NCBI GenBank assembly: GCA_035716845.1
Contig: DASTJE010000005.1
Span: 1-16,509 of the forward strand
Length of the DNA: 16,509 bases
DNA from: CADEEN01 sp035716845
GTDB lineage: Bacteria; Pseudomonadota; Gammaproteobacteria; Burkholderiales; Burkholderiaceae_C
Direction of reading: 5' to 3'
Shown: piece after piece, positions 1-6,043 of the stretch
Numbering within the stretch: the first letter of the stretch is position 1
Layout of the letters: every line of letters starts with the position of its first letter
Notes under the pieces: generated by a model
What the model was told of the DNA's origin: nothing
Seen by the model: the letters and a program-made list of their open reading frames with translations, nothing else
Database searches by the model: none
Translations under genes and position numbers: made by a program

Positions 1-984
1 CCAGGCCGCCAGCGCCACCCAGATCATCCCCTGCGCGATCCAGCGCAGCGGCGCGAAGTCGGCGGCCAGGCCCAGGCGCGCGCTGGCCACCGTGTACATG
101 CCCAGCGGGAACACCATGCTCCACATCGTCGGCTCGTAGCGCACCGGCAGGCGGTTGGCGCCGTGCTTCCACAGCCCGAAGATCACCAGCATCGGGATCC
201 ACCACGTGCCCCAGGCCCAGATCATCATCGTCACGCCCTCGACGAACGGGCGCTGGGCGGCCAGGAAGGGCAGACGCGGGTCGGCCGTCAGCAGCGCGGT
301 GCCCGCGTTGGCGCTGATGGCCGCCGCGCCCATCACCACCCACAGCAGCGGGCCCACGTCCTGCGGTTTCAGGGTGAGGAAGAAAATGCGGTAGCAGAAC
401 AGCGTCACGAAGATGCCGTAGAACACCAGTCCCAGATCCCACAGCATGTGGATCTCGACGAACATGTAGCCGGCCGCATCGCCCAGCTCGGGGGCGATGC
501 GCGCGCCCAGCAGCACCAGCGACTGCGTGCCCACGATGGCGATCAGCCACCCGCCGTGCACGATGTTGACGTTGTGCTCGTGCGTCAGGAAGGTGAGCAC
601 GCTGAACGCGAGGTAGAGCAGGGTGCACCACGCGAGGAAGGCGATCGCCCAGCACGCGATGGCCAGCATCGCGTGGCCCTGGTCCAGCAGCAGCAGGCCC
701 ACGATGTCGGTGGCCGCCACCAGCGTGAAGTAGGAGAACACCATGCGCGGGTGGCGCAGGTCGGAGTGGACTGCGGCGGGGTGGCGCAGCCAGCGCAGCG
801 CGCTCATCGCGACGAGCACGCACCAGGCGGCGATCGCCACCGCCTGCAGCGCCTCGGCGAGCGCCTCATGGCCGAGCATGCGCAGCCCGACGGCAATGAT
901 GCCGCTGGCCATCACCAGGGCGAAATTGCCCGGGTGCATGGCCCGCAGCGAGAGGTCTTCCGGCGCCGGCGCGGGGTCGTTCAT
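1..984 (-). CDS. TDT/SLAC1-family transporter (tellurite resistance / C4-dicarboxylate type), 3' end cut by window edge
   Basis: This is a polytopic inner-membrane protein of the TehA/Mae1/SLAC1 superfamily, whose members move small anions such as C4-dicarboxylates, sulfite or tellurite-related species. The substrate cannot be read from the sequence. 328 codons are visible from an ATG at 984 to the left edge, with no stop, so the C-terminus is missing. Family features are the HPGNFA motif near residues 17-22, a run of hydrophobic segments throughout, and a late YEPTMWSMVFPLGMY block (Y-E-P-x-x-W-x-x-V-F-P-L-G-M-Y), which is typical of the TDT group. The Shine-Dalgarno is weak. It is transcribed divergently from the monooxygenase gene, with a 110-nt gap containing a Crp/Fnr-type box. 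Its location suggests co-regulation with NO or anaerobic functions, but no direct link to NO is known to me. Confidence 0.85.
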   Translation of the reverse strand, partial: MNDPAPAPEDLSLRAMHPGNFALVMASGIIAVGLRMLGHEALAEALQAVAIAAWCVLVAMSALRWLRHPAAVHSDLRHPRMVFSYFTLVAATDIVGLLLLDQGHAMLAIACWAIAFLAWCTLLYLAFSVLTFLTHEHNVNIVHGGWLIAIVGTQSLVLLGARIAPELGDAAGYMFVEIHMLWDLGLVFYGIFVTLFCYRIFFLTLKPQDVGPLLWVVMGAAAISANAGTALLTADPRLPFLAAQRPFVEGVTMMIWAWGTWWIPMLVIFGLWKHGANRLPVRYEPTMWSMVFPLGMYTVASARLGLAADFAPLRWIAQGMIWVALAAW

Positions 985-1026
985 CGTCGCCCGACTGTAG
1001 CGCCCGGCCGCCGCGCCGCCCGCCGC

Positions 1027-1040
1027 TTGACCCAGGACAA
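1027..1040. promoter_or_regulatory. Candidate Crp/Fnr-family box (FNR/DNR-like), TTGACCCAGGACAA
   Basis: The 14-bp sequence has TTG and CAA separated by exactly 8 nt. It reads TTGAC-N4-GACAA, one base short of the symmetric TTGAC-N4-GTCAA. This is close to the FNR/DNR consensus TTGAT-N4-ATCAA. It sits in the divergent 985-1094 spacer, about 50 nt from the transporter start and 61 nt from the monooxygenase start. It could therefore serve either promoter. A TACAGT -10-like hexamer lies at 994-999 on the minus strand, and a weaker TAGTGT lies at 1063-1068 on the plus strand. Which regulator binds is not determinable by eye. Confidence 0.55.
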
Positions 1041-1094
1041 GGCCGTGCCCGCAGGCGGCGGCTAGTGTCCCGCGTTGCCTTCGAGAGCCCTGCC

Positions 1095-2318
1095 ATGACC
1101 TTCGACGCCATCTCCAGCGACCTGCAGGCCGCCTTCGCCGCCAGCCGCCTCGCCCCCCTGCGCCTGGGCGGGCGCACGCTGCTGCCGGTGGTGCAGGGCG
1201 GCATGGGGGTGGGCATCTCGGCGCACCGGCTGGCCGGCAGCGTGGCCGCGCAGGGCGCGGTGGGCACCCTCTCCGCCATCGACCTGCGGCGCCACCACCC
1301 CGACCTGATGGCCCGCACGGCGGGCCTCGACCTGAGCCCGGCCGCGCACGACGCGACCAAGGCGGCCATCGACGCCGCCAACCTGGAGGCGCTGCGGCGC
1401 GAGATCGCGGCCGCGCGCGAGCTGGCGCAGGGCCGCGGCCTGCTGGCCGTCAACGTGATGCGCGCGGTCAGCGAGTACGCGGCGCTGGTGCGCACCTCGC
1501 TGGAGGCCGGCATCGACGCGGTCGTGGTGGGCGCCGGGCTGCCGCTGGACCTGCCCGACCTGGCGCGCGAGCACCCGCAGACGGCGCTGATCCCGATCCT
1601 GTCGGACGCGCGGGGCATCGCGCTGGTGGTCAAGAAGTGGGAGCGCAAGCAGCGCATCCCCGACGCCATCGTCATCGAGCACCCGCGCTGGGCCGGAGGC
1701 CACCTGGGCGCGGCCAAGGTCGAGGACCTGGCCGACGCGCGCTTCGACTTCGAGCGCGTGATCCCGGAGGCGCTCGCGTTCCTGCGCGGCGCCGGCATCG
1801 AGCGCGAGGTGCCGCTCATCGTCGCCGGCGGCATCCGCAGCTTCGAGGACATCGCGCGGGCGCAGGCGCTGGGTGCGGCCGCGGTGCAGCTGGGCACGCC
1901 CTTCGTGGCCACCGAGGAGTGCGACGCGCACGAGAATTTCAAGCAGGTGCTGGCCGGCGCGAAGGACGAGGACGTCATCGAGTTCACCAGCGTGGCCGGC
2001 CTGCCCGCGCGCGCGGTGGCCACGCGCTGGCTGCGCAACTACCTGCAGGCGCTGCCGCGCCTGCAGCAGAAGGTGCACCAGAAGGCGCGCTGCACGCTGG
2101 CCTGGGACTGCCTGGCGCAATGCGGCCTGCGCGACGGCCTGCCGGGCTGGGGCCAGTTCTGCATCGACGCGCGCCTGGCCGCGGCGCTGCGCGGCGAGGT
2201 CGACAAGGGACTCTTCTTCCGCGGCGCCGGCGCCTTGCCCTTCGGCGAGCGCATCGCCACCGTGCGCGCGCTGATCGAGCGCCTGCTGACGCCAGGTGTC
2301 GCGCTCGGCGCGGCCTGA
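1095..2318 (+). CDS. Nitronate monooxygenase-like FMN flavoprotein
   Basis: This 407-residue protein belongs to the 2-nitropropane dioxygenase/nitronate monooxygenase TIM-barrel family. Classical members oxidise alkyl nitronates using FMN and O2. Supporting motifs are the N-terminal PVVQGGMGVGIS block, the AVNVMRAVSEY strand, the ARGIALVVKKW segment, and the phosphate-binding stretches VAGGIRSFEDI and AVQLGTPFVATEE. The C-terminal quarter carries four cysteines at about residues 333, 339, 343 and 356 (C-x5-C-x3-C-x12-C) in a context reading CTLAWDCLAQCGLRDG; this could be a metal site. I chose the ATG at 1095, preceded by GAGAG; an in-frame GTG at 1065 adds 10 unlikely residues. NnrS follows after 17 nt, so the two are probably co-transcribed. 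The true substrate in this subgroup is uncertain. Confidence 0.8.
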   Translation: MTFDAISSDLQAAFAASRLAPLRLGGRTLLPVVQGGMGVGISAHRLAGSVAAQGAVGTLSAIDLRRHHPDLMARTAGLDLSPAAHDATKAAIDAANLEALRREIAAARELAQGRGLLAVNVMRAVSEYAALVRTSLEAGIDAVVVGAGLPLDLPDLAREHPQTALIPILSDARGIALVVKKWERKQRIPDAIVIEHPRWAGGHLGAAKVEDLADARFDFERVIPEALAFLRGAGIEREVPLIVAGGIRSFEDIARAQALGAAAVQLGTPFVATEECDAHENFKQVLAGAKDEDVIEFTSVAGLPARAVATRWLRNYLQALPRLQQKVHQKARCTLAWDCLAQCGLRDGLPGWGQFCIDARLAAALRGEVDKGLFFRGAGALPFGERIATVRALIERLLTPGVALGAA

Positions 2319-2335
2319 GCGCACCGGAGCGTCGC

Positions 2336-3664
2336 GTGAGCGCGATTCCGCCGCCGGACGGCACGCGTGGCTCGCGGCGGCGCGTGTCGATGCAGCCGAT
2401 GCCCGCGGCCGCGCTCGAGGGCGCGGGGCGCTGGAGCTGGGCGCGCGTGGCCAGCGCGCCGCACCGCCTGGGATTCTTCGCCGGTGCCGTGCTGCTGGCG
2501 GTCATGGCAGTTTGGTGGCTGCTCGCGCTGCTGGCGGCCGCTGCAGGCGTGCCGCTGCACTGGGCCGTCGCCGCGCCCGCGGCGCATGCGCTCGCGATGA
2601 CCGCGGGCGCGCTGCCGCTCTTCATGGTCGGCTTCCTGTTCACGGCCGGGCCGCGCTGGCTGGCGCTGCCCGAGGTCGACGCACGGGCCCTGCGGCCGGC
2701 GACCACGACCCTGGTTGCGGGCTGGGCGCTCGCGCTGGTGGGCTTTCACGTCGACGTGCGCGTGGCCGCCGTCGGCGCGGCGCTGGCGGCGGCCGGCTGG
2801 AGCGCGCACACGTGGCGTTTCGCGGGCCTGCTGCGCGCCAGCCCCACGCCCGACAAGTTGCACCCCGCGCTGGTGGCGGCGGCCTGCACGGTGGGGGCCC
2901 TGGCGCTGTGGGGCGCGGCCGCGGCGCTGGCCTTCGACGACGTGACCGGCGTGCGCGCGGCCTCCAGGGTCGCTCTGTGGGGTTTCGTCGCGCCGGTGTT
3001 CGCGATCGTGTCGCACCGCATGCTGCCCTTCTTCACCGCCAGCGCGCTGCCGTTCCTCGATGCGTGGCGGCCGCGCTGGCTGCTGGCGGTCATGCTCGCC
3101 GCCCTCGTCGGCCAGTTGCCGCTGGCGCTGGCCGAGCTGTGGTGGTGGCCGCTGCCGGGCGCGGTGCTCGCCACGCAGGCCGCGCTGGAGGCGCTCGCCG
3201 CGCTGGTGCTGCTCGTCGTGGCCGTGCGCTGGGGGCTGGTGCAGAGCCTGTCGATCCGGCTGCTCGCGATGCTGCACGCCGGCTTCGTCTGGTTCGGGAT
3301 GGCGCTGGCGCTGTCGGCGCTGTCCCACGCGTGGCTGGCGGCCAGCGGCGGCGCGCATTCGCTCGGGCACGCGCCCCTGCACGCGCTGACGCTCGGCTAC
3401 CTGGGGGCGACCTTGTTCGCGATGGCCACGCGCGTGTCGGCCGGCCACAGCGGGCGTCCGCTCGCGGCCGACGACCTGGCCTGGACGCTGTACTGGCTGG
3501 TGCAGGCGGCGGCGCTGCTGCGCGTGGCCGGCGCGCTGTGGGACGCGCACGCCGGCGGGCTCGTCGTGGCCTCGGCGGCATCGTGGGCGGTGGCGACGAT
3601 CGGCTGGGGCTGGCGCTACGGCGGGTGGCTGGGGCGCCCGCGCGCCGATGGCCGGCCGGGTTGA
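2336..3664 (+). CDS. nnrS: NnrS family haem/copper membrane protein
   Basis: NnrS proteins are polytopic inner-membrane haem- and copper-containing proteins found with denitrification and NO-stress genes. They help cells tolerate nitrosative stress, but their chemistry is unsettled. The 442-residue product has about twelve hydrophobic segments and the family histidine motifs: APHRLGFFAG near residue 42, HALAMTAGALPLFMVGF, SHRMLPFFTAS, HAGFVWFGMA, and HALTLGYLGATLFAMA with the following TRVSAGHSGRPL. The start taken is GTG 2336, because GGAG lies 6 nt upstream. ATG 2390 (424 residues) would also keep every family motif. The gene follows the monooxygenase by 17 nt. It presumably shares the promoter that contains the Crp/Fnr box at 1027-1040. 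Confidence 0.9.
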   Translation: MSAIPPPDGTRGSRRRVSMQPMPAAALEGAGRWSWARVASAPHRLGFFAGAVLLAVMAVWWLLALLAAAAGVPLHWAVAAPAAHALAMTAGALPLFMVGFLFTAGPRWLALPEVDARALRPATTTLVAGWALALVGFHVDVRVAAVGAALAAAGWSAHTWRFAGLLRASPTPDKLHPALVAAACTVGALALWGAAAALAFDDVTGVRAASRVALWGFVAPVFAIVSHRMLPFFTASALPFLDAWRPRWLLAVMLAALVGQLPLALAELWWWPLPGAVLATQAALEALAALVLLVVAVRWGLVQSLSIRLLAMLHAGFVWFGMALALSALSHAWLAASGGAHSLGHAPLHALTLGYLGATLFAMATRVSAGHSGRPLAADDLAWTLYWLVQAAALLRVAGALWDAHAGGLVVASAASWAVATIGWGWRYGGWLGRPRADGRPG

Positions 3665-3686
3665 TTCCTTGCGCAGGTTCAAGGAA
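3665..3686. promoter_or_regulatory. 22-bp inverted repeat containing a candidate Crp/Fnr-family box before the DUF2249 gene
   Basis: TTCCTTG (3665-3671) and CAAGGAA (3680-3686) form a perfect 7-bp inverted repeat with an 8-nt centre. The inner 14 bp, 3669-3682 (TTGCGCAGGTTCAA), have the TTG-N8-CAA geometry of the Crp/Fnr superfamily. The centre lies about 68 nt before the ATG at 3744. A promoter activated from the usual -41.5 position would start near 3717. The repeat begins one base after the nnrS stop and has no following T-tract. A terminator hairpin role is possible but less likely. Confidence 0.45.
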
Positions 3687-3743
3687 GCAAGTCCGCCCCA
3701 GGCACAGACTGTGATCCCTGCCGTCCACACCTGCCGCATCGCG

Positions 3744-4028
3744 ATGACTGAAGCCTTGCCCATCCACGTCGCCGTGACCATCGACGTGCGAAAGGTCCCC
3801 TGGTCACAGCGTCACGCGAAGATCCTCACGACGTTCGAGGCGTTGGCGCCCGGCAGCGCGATGGAGTTGGTGGTCGACCACGAGCCCTTGCCCCTGCGCG
3901 AGCTCTTCATCGCCACGCGCGAAGGCCTGTTCCAGTGGGACGACCTGGAGAACGGCCCCGACCTGTGGCGGGTGCGCATCACGCGCCGCGGCGGCAGCGA
4001 CTGTTGCGGCGGCTGCGCGTGCCGCTGA
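3744..4028 (+). CDS. DUF2249 domain protein with Cys-rich C-terminus
   Basis: This small soluble protein of 94 residues belongs to the DUF2249 family. The family often occurs beside NO, nitrite and iron-sulfur repair genes; its biochemical role is not established. The family pattern is clear: IDVRKVPWSQRHAKI, then FEALAPGSAMELVVDHEP with the conserved DHxP, then a W near the end of the domain followed by WRVRITRR. The last residues are DCCGGCACR, giving four cysteines in six positions (C-C-x2-C-x-C), which looks like a metal or redox site. The ATG at 3744 lies just before the domain. The frame stays open upstream to ATG 3648 inside nnrS, but that extension would swallow the inverted repeat and has no family match I recognise. 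The next gene, ipdC, begins 54 nt later and may share its transcript. Confidence 0.75.
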   Translation: MTEALPIHVAVTIDVRKVPWSQRHAKILTTFEALAPGSAMELVVDHEPLPLRELFIATREGLFQWDDLENGPDLWRVRITRRGGSDCCGGCACR

Positions 4029-4082
4029 GTACCCCATGAGGCGGGCTGGGTGCAGCGCCAAGCGGCGCGGCGCAGCGGGGCC

Positions 4083-5717
4083 ATGGCAGCGGCGTCGCTG
4101 ACCGTCGAGCTGCTGCACGCGCTGCGCGCGCGCGGCGCCACCGAGGTGTTCGGCATCCCGGGCGACTTCGCGCTGCCGCTGTTCCGCGAGATCGAGCGCC
4201 ACGCGGTGCTGCCGCTGGTGACGCTGTCGCACGAGCCCGCCGTGGGCTTCGCCGCCGACGCGGCCGCGCGCATGCGCGGCGGGCTCGGCGTGGCCGCGGT
4301 GACCTACGGCGCGGGTGCGCTCAACATCGTCAATGCGGTGGCCTCGGCGTATGCCGAGCGCGTGCCGCTGGTGGTGCTGTCGGGCGCGCCGGCGGCGCAC
4401 GAGGCGGCCAGCGGCCTGCAACTGCACCACCAGGTCAAGACCCTCGATTCGCAGTGGCGCCTGTTCCGCGAGATCACGGCCGACCAGGCGCGCCTGGACG
4501 ACCTGCGCCAGGCGCCGCACGAGATCGCGCGCGTGCTCGACACCGCGCTGTGCAGCTCGCGGCCGGTGTACCTCGAGATCCCGCGCGACCGGCCGGCGCA
4601 GCCGATCGAGGCGGTGCCGCAGACGGCGGCGCCGGCCCCCGACGCGGACGCCGTGGCCGCCTGCGCCGACGAGCTGCTGCAGCGCCTGCGTGCGGCGGCG
4701 CGGCCGCTGATGATGGTGGGCGTGGAAGTGCGTCGCTTCGGCCTGGAGGCGCGCGTGGCCGAGCTGGCACGGCGGCTGGCGATCCCGGTGGCGACGTCCT
4801 TCATGGGCCGCGGCGTGCTCTCCGAGACCGAGGCGCCGGTGCTGGGCACCTACCTCGGTCTGGCCGGCGACCCGGCGCTGACCGAGCGCGTGGAATCGTC
4901 CGACGCGCTGCTGCTGTTGGGCGTCATCGTCAGCGACACCAACTTCGCGGTCTCGGCGCAGCGCATCGACCTGCGGCGCACCATCCGCGCCTACGACGGC
5001 GCGGTGGCCCTGGGCCACCACGTGTACCCGGGCGTGCCGATGGCCGCGCTGGTCGAGGCGCTGATCGAGCGCCTGCCGCCACGTCCGGCGCCGGCCGCGG
5101 CGACGGCGGCCGTCGCGCCGGCGGCCGCACCCGTCGTCGACGACGCCCCGGTGGCGCCCGCGGACATCGCGGCCGCGCTCAACGCGCTGATGCATGCGCA
5201 CGGCGTGATGCCGGTGGCCAGCGACGTGGGCGACTGCCTCTTCACCGCGATGGACCTGGCGCCGGGCGCGCTGGTGGCGCCGGGCTACTACGCGACGATG
5301 GGCTACGGCGTGCCGGCGGGCATCGGCGTGCAGGTGGCCAGCGGCCGCCGCCCGCTGGTGCTGGTGGGCGACGGCGCCTTCCAGATGACCGGCTGGGAGC
5401 TGGGCAATGCCGCGCGGGCCGGCTGCGACCCGATCGTCGTCGTCTTCAACAACGCGAGCTGGGAGATGCTGCGCGCGTTCCAGCCCGAGAGCCGCTTCAA
5501 CGCGCTGCCGCAGTGGGACTTCGCCTCGATGGCCGGCGGCATGGGCGGCGACGGCCACGCGGTGCGCACGCGCGCCGAGCTGCACGCCGCGCTGCGGCGC
5601 GCGCACGCCACGCGCGGGCGCTTCCAGCTGATCGACGTGCGCCTCGCGCCCGGGGCGGTGTCGCCCACGCTCGCGCGCTACGTCGGCGCGGTGCGGCGGC
5701 TGTCGATGCCCGGCTGA
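4083..5717 (+). CDS. ipdC: Indolepyruvate / phenylpyruvate decarboxylase (ThDP-dependent)
   Basis: This ThDP enzyme is expected to convert indole-3-pyruvate or phenylpyruvate to the aldehyde plus CO2, as in Ehrlich-type amino acid breakdown and auxin formation. The 544 residues closely resemble, from memory, the Azospirillum IpdC/PPDC type. They show VFGIPGDFALPLF near residue 23, the catalytic glutamate E51 in SHEPAVGFAADAAAR, and AVTYGAGALNIVNAVA. The ThDP/Mg motif starts GDG at 429 and ends NN at 456-457 within VVFNNASWEMLRAFQPES. A low-complexity Ala/Pro linker (about 340-360) joins the central and C-terminal domains. The start at 4083 matches the family N-terminus; GTG 4050 would add 11 residues. 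It lies 54 nt after the DUF2249 gene and may be driven by the same upstream box. Preference between indole- and phenylpyruvate cannot be read by eye. Confidence 0.87.
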   Translation: MAAASLTVELLHALRARGATEVFGIPGDFALPLFREIERHAVLPLVTLSHEPAVGFAADAAARMRGGLGVAAVTYGAGALNIVNAVASAYAERVPLVVLSGAPAAHEAASGLQLHHQVKTLDSQWRLFREITADQARLDDLRQAPHEIARVLDTALCSSRPVYLEIPRDRPAQPIEAVPQTAAPAPDADAVAACADELLQRLRAAARPLMMVGVEVRRFGLEARVAELARRLAIPVATSFMGRGVLSETEAPVLGTYLGLAGDPALTERVESSDALLLLGVIVSDTNFAVSAQRIDLRRTIRAYDGAVALGHHVYPGVPMAALVEALIERLPPRPAPAAATAAVAPAAAPVVDDAPVAPADIAAALNALMHAHGVMPVASDVGDCLFTAMDLAPGALVAPGYYATMGYGVPAGIGVQVASGRRPLVLVGDGAFQMTGWELGNAARAGCDPIVVVFNNASWEMLRAFQPESRFNALPQWDFASMAGGMGGDGHAVRTRAELHAALRRAHATRGRFQLIDVRLAPGAVSPTLARYVGAVRRLSMPG

Positions 5718-6043
5718 GCCGGGGCCGGGCGGCGCGGACGCGCGGCGCGCGGCATCGCGTCGCGCGTGCCCGCCGGCTTCGCGCCGGCCTGCCGCGAAAT
5801 TGAGCAGCGTCAATGACCGGTCGACTACGTCGACGTTCGGCGTCGCCGGCGCTCAAGTCGCACGGCGGCGCGGCCGAAGCGACTGGGAACCCGATCGACA
5901 TGTTGTTCCGCACCCCATCCGCCGCCGCGACGCGCGCCCCCCTCGGACGCCGGGACCGGTGGCACCGGATCGGCCGCGAACGGCACCCGGCGGACGTCGC
6001 CGCCGTCGATGGGCGCGAATTCGAGTGAGCGAAAGGGATCGTC
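5718..6043. other. 326-nt intergenic region between ipdC and the chemoreceptor gene
   Basis: I see no convincing gene here. The first 75 nt are extremely G+C-rich and contain a short hairpin, GCCGGC (5772-5777) with GCCGGC (5783-5788) around a 5-nt loop. It has no T-tract, so it is at most a weak terminator for ipdC. A Crp/Fnr-type box follows at 5800-5813. Two GTCGAC palindromes occur close together at 5821-5836. From about 5815 to 6030 the sequence is less uniformly G/C at third positions than the genes. It looks like a long 5' leader for the chemoreceptor. Confidence 0.5.
5800..5813. promoter_or_regulatory. Candidate Crp/Fnr-family box, TTGAGCAGCGTCAA
   Basis: TTG and CAA are separated by 8 nt, and the symmetry extends to ATTGA-N6-TCAAT (5799-5814), the most palindromic of the three such elements in the window. 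It lies about 237 nt before the chemoreceptor ATG. If it activates that gene, the mRNA carries a leader of roughly 200 nt. I see no good -10 hexamer at the expected distance. No minus-strand gene nearby could be the target. Confidence 0.45.

Noticed and set aside
163..1065. Long open frame on the plus strand opposite the transporter
   Set aside because: The product is a low-complexity His/Arg/Gln/Ala-rich sequence typical of antisense frames in G+C-rich DNA. The minus-strand frame gives a clear membrane transporter.
3648..4028. Longer DUF2249 protein starting inside nnrS
   Set aside because: The extra 32 residues match nothing in the family, and the region contains the 22-bp inverted repeat. 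ATG 3744 gives a normal family length.
5813..6028. 71-codon plus-strand frame between ipdC and the chemoreceptor gene
   Set aside because: It is Arg-rich with codon third positions unlike the neighbouring genes. It has no recognisable Shine-Dalgarno and its first codons overlap the Crp/Fnr-type box.
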